Assembly (NCBI RefSeq): GCF_026410405.1
Contig: NZ_JAPMLN010000007.1
Span: 62,001 to 126,000 of the forward strand
Direction of reading: 5' to 3'
Length of the DNA: 64,000 nt
Source: Marinicella gelatinilytica
GTDB taxonomy: Bacteria > Pseudomonadota > Gammaproteobacteria > Xanthomonadales > Marinicellaceae
Below are positions 1-8,354 of the stretch, piece after piece (positions within the stretch are counted from its first letter, which is position 1; every line of letters begins with the position of its first letter). A program made the position numbers and the translations under genes. Under the pieces are notes generated by a model. That model was not told the origin of the DNA. It ran no database searches and was given only the letters and a program-made list of their open reading frames with translations.

Positions 1-114
1 AAAGTGACCATGGAGATTGCCAATCAATTGATGGGTGTTACCATGCGAGAAGCCGGGGTATCGCGGTTAGTGAGTGTTGATTTAGCCACGGCCTCTGAGT
101 TGGTTGAGGATTAA
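1..114 (+). CDS. C-terminal 37 codons of an unidentified protein (5' end outside the window)
   Basis: An open frame runs from the first base to a TAA and encodes the last 37 residues of a protein. The tail contains [19 protein letters not shown] and ends in SELVED. It stops 15 bases before comF on the same strand, so the two may be cotranscribed. The tail is too short for me to recognise a family. Confidence 0.5.
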   Translation, partial: KVTMEIANQLMGVTMREAGVSRLVSVDLATASELVED

Positions 115-129
115 CCTGGCAGCCATGTC

Positions 130-789
130 ATGAGTCGCTGTGTTGTCTGTCATTGCCATACTCAAACCCTGTTATGTAAGGAATGTCAGACGTTGATTAA
201 GCCACCGGAATATGGCTGTCAACAATGTGCTAAACCAATGCCCAAAGCCAATCATCATGGCACTTTACGCTGCCCAGATTGTCGTAAAGCACCACCGGCT
301 TTTAATCATATTAAGTGTGCGGGAATTTATCAGCCACCGGGTAGTGACTGGGTGATGGCTTTGAAATTTTCCGGTCATTTGCATTGGGCCCGTGCCATGG
401 CGGAATTATTACAGCCGGTGATAAAAGACATTGCGGTTGATTGGCCGTTAATGGCGATGCCATTACATCGCCGTCGCTTACGAACACGGGGATACAACCA
501 AGCCTTTGAAATGACTCGATTATTGGCTGGTTTTAGTGGCCGTCAAGTCTTAACAAATGTCCTTGAGCGTAACAAATACACCGCCATGCAGGCGACCTTA
601 CCTGAAAAACAACGACGTGCAAATGTTCGCGATGCTTTTACTGTAAAACACAATGATTTACCACAATCTGTTTTGTTAGTGGATGATGTATTGACCACCG
701 GTCAAACTTTATCCGCAGCCGCGGCCAGTTTGAAAAAAGCGGGCGTCGATCAGGTCTATGGCGTGGTGTTTTTGCGATCGGCCGGTTAG
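130..789 (+). CDS. comF: ComF family phosphoribosyltransferase-like protein
   Basis: A 219-residue ComF/GntX-type protein. The N-terminus carries cysteine pairs typical of the ComF zinc ribbon (C4/C7, C16/C19, C30/C33, C48/C51). The C-terminal half is a type I phosphoribosyltransferase fold, with the PRPP-binding motif VLLVDDVLTTGQT at residues 181-193. ComF proteins are needed for natural DNA uptake in several bacteria and act in the cytoplasm on imported single strands; the substrate of the PRTase fold is not established. The gene is preceded closely by the end of another gene and converges on trkH with a 7-base gap and no visible terminator. The family call is firm; a role in competence here is inferred. 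Confidence 0.9.
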   Translation: MSRCVVCHCHTQTLLCKECQTLIKPPEYGCQQCAKPMPKANHHGTLRCPDCRKAPPAFNHIKCAGIYQPPGSDWVMALKFSGHLHWARAMAELLQPVIKDIAVDWPLMAMPLHRRRLRTRGYNQAFEMTRLLAGFSGRQVLTNVLERNKYTAMQATLPEKQRRANVRDAFTVKHNDLPQSVLLVDDVLTTGQTLSAAAASLKKAGVDQVYGVVFLRSAG

Positions 790-796
790 GCTGTGT

Positions 797-2248
797 TTAA
801 TATTCCCAATAGCTTGGAATCATTAAGATAAATAAGGTAAACAATTCCAGCCGGCCAAATACCATGGCCAAAGACAGTACCCATTTTGCACCATCATGTA
901 CTTCAGCATAATGGGGTCCGGCATCACCCAATGCCGGACCCAGATTGGTGAGTGCAGATAATGAAGCAGAAAAGGATGTCACGATGTCCTCGCCAAACAT
1001 AGAAAGTAATAAGGTAAAAACAATCAGCAAAAATAAAAACTGGACAAAAAAGGCTGAAATTGAGTCAAGTACTCGGTAATTAACCGTTTTGCCATTAACC
1101 TTAATCAGGAATTTGCCATGAGGATGAATCAAACGATACAGCTCACGCATACTCATTTTAAACAGAAGAATAATACGAATTACTTTAATGCCACCGGCAG
1201 TGGAACCGGCACAACCGCCGACACTGGCGAACATCATCAACATAATCGGTAAAGCCGCCGGCCACAAGTAAAAGCTTTCAGTTGTAAATCCAGTGGTGGT
1301 ACCAATGGAGACTGCTTGAAAAGTACCCTCCCGCAACGACTCAAATAAGGTTGTTGTGGTGCCGGTCATGTAGAGTTGTACTGCTGTTAATAAGGAAGCA
1401 CCGGCTAAAAAAGCCAAAAACACTTTGACTTCGGTATTGGTCATATAGGTTTTAATGGATGCACTTTTCCAGGCCACAAAATGCGAAGCAAAATTAATAC
1501 CCGCAATTGCCATAAAGAAGACCGCCAACATTTCCAATAAGGCATTGTTAAAATGACCAAATGAGGCATCATAAGGGGAAAATCCGCCAATGGATATGGT
1601 GCTAAAAGCATGACAAATGGCATCAAACATATTCATGCCTGCCATGTAGTAACTAATGATACACATGACTGTAATGCCTAAATAAATGTACCACAAGGCT
1701 TTGGCTGTTTCGGTAATCCGTGGTGTTAACTTTTGATCTTTCATCGGCCCCGGAATTTCAGCCTTAAAGATTTGCATACCACCAATGCGTAACATCGGCA
1801 GTACCGCCACCGCTAATACAATAATACCCATACCGCCAAACCACTGTAATTGTTGCCGATAAAACTTTAGGGCATGGGGCAAGTTATTGATGTCAGTCAG
1901 TATGGTGGCGCCGGTGGTGGTTAAGCCGGAAATGGACTCAAACACCGAATCGGTTAACGACAACTCCGGATTGTGCGATAAATACAAGGGTAAAGCACCG
2001 GCCAAACCGACAATAATCCATGAAGCCGCTGCCACCAGAAAGCCACTGCGAATACTTAAATTAGCCGTATATTTGCGGTTGGGTAAAAACAACACACCAC
2101 CAATCACAACTAATGCGGCAAAACCCTCAATAAAGGGCCAGATATCACCATCTTGATATATCAAGCCCACCAAAACCGGTGGCAACATCATTAAACTGCA
2201 CATCAGTAATAGAATGCCGATTATCTTTTGTACGATGGCAGCGTTCAT
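797..2248 (-). CDS. trkH: Trk potassium uptake system membrane subunit TrkH
   Basis: A 483-residue polytopic membrane protein, the expected TrkH length. It is the K+-translocating subunit in the inner membrane and is gated by TrkA. Pore-loop signatures are visible: SGLTTTGATIL near residue 110, GGFSPYD near 220, GTTTGFTTE near 315 and NLGPALGDAGP near 435. The long hydrophobic stretches fit the four-fold M1-P-M2 architecture. It lies 3 bases downstream of trkA and is the last gene of the minus-strand block, so it is probably translated from the same mRNA as trkA. No terminator is seen in the 7 bases before comF. Confidence 0.95.
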   Translation of the reverse strand: MNAAIVQKIIGILLLMCSLMMLPPVLVGLIYQDGDIWPFIEGFAALVVIGGVLFLPNRKYTANLSIRSGFLVAAASWIIVGLAGALPLYLSHNPELSLTDSVFESISGLTTTGATILTDINNLPHALKFYRQQLQWFGGMGIIVLAVAVLPMLRIGGMQIFKAEIPGPMKDQKLTPRITETAKALWYIYLGITVMCIISYYMAGMNMFDAICHAFSTISIGGFSPYDASFGHFNNALLEMLAVFFMAIAGINFASHFVAWKSASIKTYMTNTEVKVFLAFLAGASLLTAVQLYMTGTTTTLFESLREGTFQAVSIGTTTGFTTESFYLWPAALPIMLMMFASVGGCAGSTAGGIKVIRIILLFKMSMRELYRLIHPHGKFLIKVNGKTVNYRVLDSISAFFVQFLFLLIVFTLLLSMFGEDIVTSFSASLSALTNLGPALGDAGPHYAEVHDGAKWVLSLAMVFGRLELFTLFILMIPSYWEY

Positions 2249-2251
2249 AAT

Positions 2252-3628
2252 TTATAAGTAAGAGGCATCCACTTCAAAAAGAATTTTTAGATCATTAATA
2301 TTCTTGGTGTTGGTCACAAAAATAATCAGGTGGTCGGCATTTTTAATCACTTCTTGCTGGTGCGCCATCAGCACCTCTCCGTCACGAATAATGCCGCCAA
2401 TGGCGCAGCCGGCGGGTAACATGAGGTTTTTGATTTTATGGCCGATGACATTCGATGTGGCGCTGTCACCGGCGACTTTGATTTCCAATGCTTCGGCTGC
2501 ACCATCGAGCAATGAATGAACTCGTGCGGTAAAATCACCCCGTACATGGGCGAGAATGCCGCCAATGGTGATGTGTTGTGGAGAAATAACGATATCAATG
2601 GTATCTTTTTCAATCAGCTCAGAATAATTACTTTTATTTATTAGGGTAATGACTTTTTTGGCACCCATTTTTTTAGCCAATAAAGCTGATAATAAATTTG
2701 AATGGTCATCATTGGTCAAAGCACAAAAAATATCGGTACCGGCAATGTTCTCCTCTCGCAAAAGACTTTCAGAAGTACAGTCACCGCGAATCACCAGGGC
2801 TTTATTCAATTCTTCGGCAATATGGGCGGAACGTTCTTTGCCGTATTCAATGACTTTGACAGAATGTTCTTGTTCTAAAGCTTTGGCTAAATTGAAACCC
2901 ACATGGCCGCCTCCGGCAATCATAATTTTATAATTTGGTCGGGTGGTTTTATGCCAGGCCTCCATGATTTTACGGATGTGTTTTTTGGCGGCCAGAATGA
3001 ACACCAAATCACCCAGGCGTAAAACAGTATCACCCACCGGTTCAATGGCTTTACCGTCTCGAAACAATGCCGCCACCCGGGCATCCGCACCTTCCGGCAG
3101 CAGTGTATGAAATTCGCGCAGTTGTTGATCAAGTAAAGGGCCATTTTTGACCACTTCAATGGTCACCAATTTGGCTCGGCCTTGAGCAAACTCCATGACT
3201 TGTAAAGCGCCTTCATATTCAATCAGGCCATATATGTGTTTTGTGACGAGTTGTTCCGGAGAAATGTGAAAATCAATGGGTACATGTTCATGTTCGAACA
3301 TTTCCGGGTGATTGGCATATTCGGCTTCGCGGATACGGGCAATTTTTGTGGGTGTATTAAATAAGCTGTAACAAACCTGACAAGCCACCATATTGACTTC
3401 ATCGGAACTGGTTAAAGCCACCACCATATCTGCATCAGCGGCACCGGCGCGGATTAATACCGAAGGATGGGAAGCGAAACCATGCACTGTTCTGATATCC
3501 ATATCCTGTTGCAATTCATTGAGCAAATTAATATCAACATCAACCACGGAGATGTCATTGTTTTCTTTTTCTAAATGCTTAGCAATCGATGAACCGACCT
3601 GGCCGGCACCGAGTATGATAATTTTCAT
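2252..3628 (-). CDS. trkA: Trk potassium uptake regulatory subunit TrkA
   Basis: A 458-residue cytoplasmic protein that gates TrkH in response to nucleotides. It has two RCK halves. The first begins with the Rossmann motif IILGAGQVGSSIA at the N-terminus. The second has IMIAGGGHVGFNLA near residues 235-248. Each half is followed by a TrkA-C type region, and the total length matches E. coli TrkA. The start overlaps the stop of the upstream response-regulator gene by 4 bases (ATGA), implying translational coupling. The pairing with trkH and an NtrX-like regulator echoes the ntrYX-trkAH order known from other proteobacteria. Confidence 0.95.
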   Translation of the reverse strand: MKIIILGAGQVGSSIAKHLEKENNDISVVDVDINLLNELQQDMDIRTVHGFASHPSVLIRAGAADADMVVALTSSDEVNMVACQVCYSLFNTPTKIARIREAEYANHPEMFEHEHVPIDFHISPEQLVTKHIYGLIEYEGALQVMEFAQGRAKLVTIEVVKNGPLLDQQLREFHTLLPEGADARVAALFRDGKAIEPVGDTVLRLGDLVFILAAKKHIRKIMEAWHKTTRPNYKIMIAGGGHVGFNLAKALEQEHSVKVIEYGKERSAHIAEELNKALVIRGDCTSESLLREENIAGTDIFCALTNDDHSNLLSALLAKKMGAKKVITLINKSNYSELIEKDTIDIVISPQHITIGGILAHVRGDFTARVHSLLDGAAEALEIKVAGDSATSNVIGHKIKNLMLPAGCAIGGIIRDGEVLMAHQQEVIKNADHLIIFVTNTKNINDLKILFEVDASYL

Positions 3629-4938
3629 GATGAACTGATGTTCTTAGGATTAATGTCTAAAGCGCGTAATTTGCGGTATAGATTGGTGCGCTCCATGCCG
3701 GATATTTTGGCTAAATCGCCCACTTTACCGTCGACTTTCTGTAAGTGATAGAGTAAATAATCGCGTTCAAATTCTTCTCGGGCTTCGCGCAATTCTAAAT
3801 CATATCGGGTTTGGTGGGAACTGCTGTTGAGTAATTGTTGATTCTGCTCAATAAAGGATTCCACCTCTGATTGTTGGATTTCGGTTTCTCCACCGGCTAA
3901 TTGCAGTTGTCTGACCAGGTTTTTTAATTCTCTTAAGTTACCCGGCCATTCATAGTGACGCAAGTAGTTTTGTGCGGCCACCGATAATTTACGGTAAGGG
4001 GTTTGCTCGATGTCGGGTAGATGATTAACATAAAAATTTAATAGTTCCGGCACATCTTCTGAGCGTTGCTGTAGCGGTGGTAAATAGATGACAAACTCAG
4101 CCAAGCAATCGTATAAATCACGGCTAAAATCACCTTGTTCAATCAGTAAGGTTAAGTCTTGTTGGCTGGTGGTTAAAACCTGCGTTCGATTGTGTTGGTG
4201 GGTCTTTTGCCATTGTTTTAATCGGCTTAATAGCTTTTGTTGTAAAGGACCGGTTAAACAATCAATATTGGCAATGACACAACTGCTGGCCGAGTCCGGT
4301 CTGTGTTGTGCTAAGGCGGCATCCATGTTGTCCTCATCTAAGCTTAAGCTATCTAACAGCGTGACAGATTTATTGTGATGACGGTGATGGTGTATTAATA
4401 AAGCTGTGGTGGATTTGCCGGTGCCGGCATCGCCGTAAAGCAAAACGTTGTGTTGAGTTTTGGCTAATTTTTTAAGGGTTTCCCGTAATGCCACAGCGGC
4501 TTTTGAGTTACCCACCGGATCCATCATTTGCCATTGAGGTTGTTGTGATTGCAGGTTTTTAACTTGCTGGTGTTGCTTGAGTGTGGTTTCGATGGTCTGT
4601 AATAGTTTGGCCAGTGAAATGGGTTTTTCAACAAAGTCAGCGGCCCCCATTTTTGTGGCTTCAATGGCTGTTTCAATGGTACCGTGGCCTGACATCATGA
4701 CAACGGCAAAAGGCATGGCACCGCTTTCATGCCATTTTTTTAATAAGGTGATGCCATCCATTTCCGGCATCCAAATATCCAGTAACACCAGATCAGGGGT
4801 GCTGGCTTTGATTTTTTTTAGGGCATCGTGACCATTGGTTGCCGTGGTTACGCGGTAATCCTCATCTGCTAATATGTCAGAAATTAATTCCCGAATATCA
4901 GGCTCATCATCGACAATCAGTATATTGGCTTGAGTCAT
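3625..4938 (-). CDS. NtrX-like response regulator with a degenerate sigma-54 AAA+ domain
   Basis: A 437-residue protein with an NtrC-class layout. The receiver (1-120) has phosphoacceptor D54 in LLDIWMPEMDG, S83 and K105. The AAA+ region (about 140-350) has Walker A GDAGTGKST at 169-177, a conserved FSRDLYDCL arginine-finger region and WPGNLREL near 331. The C-terminal Fis-type helix-turn-helix (about 385-430) contains SGMERTNLYRKLRAL. The ELFGH/GAFTGA loop that contacts sigma-54 is missing: the segment between Walker A and Walker B is shortened. Walker B reads VIANID instead of hydrophobic-DE. It probably binds DNA but is unlikely to activate sigma-54 polymerase. No NtrY kinase is adjacent. 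It overlaps trkA and the DUF1820 gene by 4 bases each. The family call is firm; loss of sigma-54 activity is inferred. Confidence 0.85.
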   Translation of the reverse strand: MTQANILIVDDEPDIRELISDILADEDYRVTTATNGHDALKKIKASTPDLVLLDIWMPEMDGITLLKKWHESGAMPFAVVMMSGHGTIETAIEATKMGAADFVEKPISLAKLLQTIETTLKQHQQVKNLQSQQPQWQMMDPVGNSKAAVALRETLKKLAKTQHNVLLYGDAGTGKSTTALLIHHHRHHNKSVTLLDSLSLDEDNMDAALAQHRPDSASSCVIANIDCLTGPLQQKLLSRLKQWQKTHQHNRTQVLTTSQQDLTLLIEQGDFSRDLYDCLAEFVIYLPPLQQRSEDVPELLNFYVNHLPDIEQTPYRKLSVAAQNYLRHYEWPGNLRELKNLVRQLQLAGGETEIQQSEVESFIEQNQQLLNSSSHQTRYDLELREAREEFERDYLLYHLQKVDGKVGDLAKISGMERTNLYRKLRALDINPKNISSS

Positions 4939-5261
4939 TTCGGTGAACCTTTACCAAATGGAACGGCACTCATCATTTCATTGTTGTGTAGGCGTTTAAT
5001 GCGACAGGTTTTTTTCTGTTTAACCTGCTCTATTCGCACCACGTGATGTTGCGGGATGTGTAACACCTCGACATCTTTAAACTCAGCTTTTAGTTGTTCC
5101 TCCACCGGGTCAATGACCACTCCGGCAGCCACATCAAACACCAAATCACTGAGCGAAATAAAACCGAACAGATCTTCACTGTTGATGTATTTAGCATACA
5201 GTTCGAATAATTTATCTCGGTGATGAAAACTGACTCTGAATAAAGGTTGCTTTGTGCTCAT
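4935..5261 (-). CDS. DUF1820 family protein
   Basis: A 108-residue soluble protein. Features matching my memory of the DUF1820 family are the opening FRVSFHHRDKLFELYAKYI, the middle DLVFDVAAGVVIDPVEEQL and HIPQHHVVRIEQV, all in one domain spanning most of the length. Function is unknown for the family. It has no signal peptide or membrane segment, so it is probably cytoplasmic. The stop overlaps the start of the response-regulator gene by 4 bases, suggesting coupled translation. It sits where a histidine kinase (NtrY) would be expected in related operons, but bears no resemblance to a kinase. Confidence 0.75.
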   Translation of the reverse strand: MSTKQPLFRVSFHHRDKLFELYAKYINSEDLFGFISLSDLVFDVAAGVVIDPVEEQLKAEFKDVEVLHIPQHHVVRIEQVKQKKTCRIKRLHNNEMMSAVPFGKGSPK

Positions 5262-5285
5262 TAGTCTCTCAAGTAAGCGGTGCTT

Positions 5286-5918
5286 CTATTTTACAAACCA
5301 TGCCAACAAAAAACCAGCTGTAAAGCCGCTGAGGTGGCTCATCCATGCAATGTTATAGTGAATATTAGGCTGAAAGTGTAAAAGCAGTTGAAAACACAGC
5401 CAAAAGAAAATGATAACCGATAACGGCATAGAGGTCTTTTCTAAGTATAAACCAATGGGTATCACAAAGTTGATTTTTTTGCGCGGGAATAGCACCAGCC
5501 ACAAACCAATTAAACCTGAAACAGCACCACTGGCACCTAAAAGAATGTGGTCCTGATTTTGCATGACCAAGGCCGCAGCGATGTTACCGACAATGCCCGA
5601 AGCCAAGAAAATAAATAAAAATTTTTGGGCGCCGATGACGCGTTCAATGGCGAAAGCCAATAACACGAATGCCGATACATTGATCAGCCAGTGTAACCAG
5701 TTACCGTGGAGAAAAAGAGCGGTAAACAATCGCAGTAGTTCCAATGGTTGACGTTGAATGTCCGGCCAGAATTCATTGGTGTGAATGGCATAATAATTAA
5801 TCAAAGTTTGCTTGAGCTCAGTGGCTTCCATCATCACTAAAAATAGCACAAGAACCGCAAACATCAGCGCAGATATATACGGAACATAACGGGGTTTTAG
5901 ATTGGAAAAGTTAATCAC
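5286..5918 (-). CDS. Rhomboid family intramembrane serine protease
   Basis: A 210-residue protein with about six membrane segments. Rhomboid hallmarks are present: HGNWLHWLIN (HxxxHxxxN) after the first helix, the catalytic serine in GASGAVSGLIG, and the catalytic histidine in SHLSGFTAGF near the C-terminus. Rhomboids cut substrates within the membrane. The start overlaps the stop of gspB by 4 bases (ATGA), so it is translationally linked to type II secretion assembly genes. That makes exported or secretion-related substrates plausible. It could be a rhombosortase-like enzyme, but no GlyGly-CTERM partner is visible in this window, so I keep the general name. Confidence 0.9.
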   Translation of the reverse strand: MINFSNLKPRYVPYISALMFAVLVLFLVMMEATELKQTLINYYAIHTNEFWPDIQRQPLELLRLFTALFLHGNWLHWLINVSAFVLLAFAIERVIGAQKFLFIFLASGIVGNIAAALVMQNQDHILLGASGAVSGLIGLWLVLFPRKKINFVIPIGLYLEKTSMPLSVIIFFWLCFQLLLHFQPNIHYNIAWMSHLSGFTAGFLLAWFVK

Positions 5919-6763
5919 TTGAGCACGATAAAATCTCGGTTTTGGATGCGAAACACAACACCTGATTGGGTGATGTCTTGAATACTTAACAGTTCTTCGA
6001 AGGTGTCACCCACATGTACCGGAATACCATTAATGATGGCCATTCTGTTTTCAACCACAGGGTCATAAATATGCACGCTGAGTGTTAGTTTCGGTAGATC
6101 TTTGCGAATGGCAAAGGGTAATTCGAATAATTGCGGCATGCTATCGGCTGCTTTGCTGTTGTCTTTTTTGACTTCAGGTTGGTTGATGGCTTGTTTGTTT
6201 TTCATCGGGGTGGCATCAAGTTGCTGGTCGATTTGTTCCTGGACTTTTTCGTTGTTGGCAGCTGCACTGTCAATTTTTAGTTCGATGGTTTCTGTCTGCG
6301 GCGGTTTGTTGGCTGCAGTTGATGGTGCGTTTGGTTCATTGCTAAGAGCTGTTTTCTGTTCGGTCTGGGTGTCGGTCGTTGCGGGTGATTTTGCGGCAAT
6401 TTGTGTGGCTTTTGTTTGTTGATTTTTAGCGGCTGTTAGCACCTGTTTAGGTGCCGGCTTGTTTAATTTTTTAGGCTGTTCATCGGCCGGTTTTTGGTTG
6501 CCTGAATCGACAATGGTGGTCGTTGATTGCTTTGTTTGTTGGTTGTTTTGTTGTGTGTTGCCAAAATACTGCCAGAAGCTGGTGGGTTTTTGCAGATAAA
6601 CTGCAGCCACTAACATGATCAATATCACAAGGATGATATAAAAGCCAAGACGGCTGTTTTTTTTGTTGTCATGGTTTTTCAAATCCATGCGAATCTTATG
6701 TCCGTGGTTTTTTCTGGGACGATTGGCATCTGATTTTTTTAAGGCATCAATAATCGACGACAT
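5915..6763 (-). CDS. gspB: General secretion pathway protein B (GspB/ExeB-like)
   Basis: A 282-residue protein. The N-terminus MSSIIDALKKSDANR is the characteristic GspB start. One membrane helix follows at about residues 40-60 (FYIILVILIMLVAAVYL). A long low-complexity Lys/Gln/Thr/Ala-rich periplasmic linker spans about 65-205. The C-terminal GspB domain (about 212-282) includes LTLSVHIYDP and RMAIINGIPVHVGD. GspB works with GspA to place the type II secretion secretin through the peptidoglycan. It lies 4 bases downstream of gspA. No other type II secretion genes are in the window. Confidence 0.85.
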   Translation of the reverse strand: MSSIIDALKKSDANRPRKNHGHKIRMDLKNHDNKKNSRLGFYIILVILIMLVAAVYLQKPTSFWQYFGNTQQNNQQTKQSTTTIVDSGNQKPADEQPKKLNKPAPKQVLTAAKNQQTKATQIAAKSPATTDTQTEQKTALSNEPNAPSTAANKPPQTETIELKIDSAAANNEKVQEQIDQQLDATPMKNKQAINQPEVKKDNSKAADSMPQLFELPFAIRKDLPKLTLSVHIYDPVVENRMAIINGIPVHVGDTFEELLSIQDITQSGVVFRIQNRDFIVLK

Positions 6764-6767
6764 GTCA

Positions 6768-8345
6768 CTACTCGTTTTTATCTGAGACCGCTGCGGTCTG
6801 TTGGTTTAATTGGGGACCGTCATAGGCTTTTAACGCCAATGCCATCTGGGTTTCACTGCCAATAATGCCGTCGGCATGTAAGCCGTTTTGTTGTTGAAAG
6901 TTTTTTATCCAAGGCGTTAAGTTTGCTTCACTAAGATCCGGTTGATTGCCCAGTATCTGCGCCACTGACAAAGCCCATTGTTGTTGTTCGGATATTGTAC
7001 CATCAATGAGTGCCGGCGCGATGGGCCAAAGAACGCGATAGTGACCGAGCCAGTGCGCATTCAAATCTCGTTGGCTGAGTGTTTGTGGCCCCTGACGTGT
7101 GCTTATGGTGACGTGATGATCTGTCAAGCCTGTCAATAGCACGGCTGATTGGTTATTGAGTTGTAATATGACCGGCGTGTTAAGGGCTGCAATTTGGCTG
7201 AGATTACCTTGTTTGTGATAACAAGCCATGCCGGTTAAGGTTATATCCGGACAATCCAATTGCGGCCAAAACAGTCCCGTTTCTAGTTGCCATAATTTAA
7301 AATAACGTTGCCAACTCACATTCACCGGCGGTGCATCAATGGTTGTCACTTGTGTTGTTGCATCGGGTTTTGTTTCGGGCTTGGTTTGTGCGGTCTGCTC
7401 TGATGGGTATAAATACCAACCTGAAAGTACTGCTAAACCGATAAATAGAGTGAGTCCCAAAAACCGAAGGTACCAATGGCTGTTCGTGTGATTATGTAAT
7501 TCTCGCTGAGCTTGTTGTATATGTCGAAAACGCACCCGCGGACTTTCTTGGGTATAGGCCACCAGTAATGCGCGATCGCATAATATGTTAATCAAGCGTG
7601 GAATGCCTTGGCTGTGCCTATAAACAGCATTTAAAGCCGGTTGCGTAAAAATTTCCCGGTGATGAACAAGTGGTTGTCGGGCGGTGGTGTTTTTGTTGTT
7701 GTCAGGCAAGCTGCTGACGGCCATGCGATGGCGAATGTATGCGTGGGTTTCTGGCCGGTTAAGTGGTTGTAAGTGAAATCGGGTGGTTATGCGTTGCGCC
7801 AATTGCCGTAAATCTTTACGGGCCATGGTGTCTTTTAATTCCGGTTGACCAATTAAAATGATTTGTAATAACTTTTGTTCAGCGGTTTCTAAGTTGGTCA
7901 GTAAGCGCAATTGCTCTAAAGTCGGTTGTGGCAAATTTTGAGCCTCGTCAATGATTATCAAGGCGTTTTCACCTTGTTCCCACCATTGTAATAGTTGCTC
8001 GTTAAGCCGATTTATCATGGCATCTAATTGTTTACCTGTGCCATGGGTAGAGAGACCAAACTCACGGAAAATAGCCACCAACAGTTCTTGTGCGGACTGG
8101 TTGGGATTAAGTATGAGTGCGGCATGGGTATCTTTTGGAAGTTGTTGCAGAAAAAGCCGCGATAGGGTGGTTTTGCCGGTGCCGACTTCGCCGGTTAGCT
8201 GAACGAAGCCGGCACCGCCACCCCGAGTTACGCCATAAACCAAATGTGCTAAGGACTCATTGTGTTTTTCACTTAAATAAACAAACGCGGGATCCGGCGT
8301 AATGGCGAAAGGAGGTTTGTTTAAATTAAAAAAGTCCAGATACAT
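6768..8345 (-). CDS. gspA: General secretion pathway ATPase GspA/ExeA-like
   Basis: A 525-residue inner-membrane ATPase. The N-terminal FNLNKPPFAITPDPAF is typical of ExeA. Walker A GEVGTGKTT lies near residues 52-60 and Walker B ALIIIDEAQNL near 134. A single membrane helix follows the ATPase domain at about 293-310 (FLGLTLFIGLAVLSGWYLY). The periplasmic part has a degenerate C39-peptidase-like region (about 345-445), then a peptidoglycan-binding domain containing NGLHADGIIGSETQMAL near 490-507. This matches the ExeA role of binding peptidoglycan for secretin assembly. Only 9 bases separate it from putA upstream, so it may be read from the same transcript. Confidence 0.87.
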   Translation of the reverse strand: MYLDFFNLNKPPFAITPDPAFVYLSEKHNESLAHLVYGVTRGGGAGFVQLTGEVGTGKTTLSRLFLQQLPKDTHAALILNPNQSAQELLVAIFREFGLSTHGTGKQLDAMINRLNEQLLQWWEQGENALIIIDEAQNLPQPTLEQLRLLTNLETAEQKLLQIILIGQPELKDTMARKDLRQLAQRITTRFHLQPLNRPETHAYIRHRMAVSSLPDNNKNTTARQPLVHHREIFTQPALNAVYRHSQGIPRLINILCDRALLVAYTQESPRVRFRHIQQAQRELHNHTNSHWYLRFLGLTLFIGLAVLSGWYLYPSEQTAQTKPETKPDATTQVTTIDAPPVNVSWQRYFKLWQLETGLFWPQLDCPDITLTGMACYHKQGNLSQIAALNTPVILQLNNQSAVLLTGLTDHHVTISTRQGPQTLSQRDLNAHWLGHYRVLWPIAPALIDGTISEQQQWALSVAQILGNQPDLSEANLTPWIKNFQQQNGLHADGIIGSETQMALALKAYDGPQLNQQTAAVSDKNE

Positions 8346-8354
8346 GTGGGCTAT

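Noticed and set aside
5286-5918. Naming the rhomboid as a rhombosortase
   Set aside because: No GlyGly-CTERM substrate is visible and the subfamily cannot be decided by eye.
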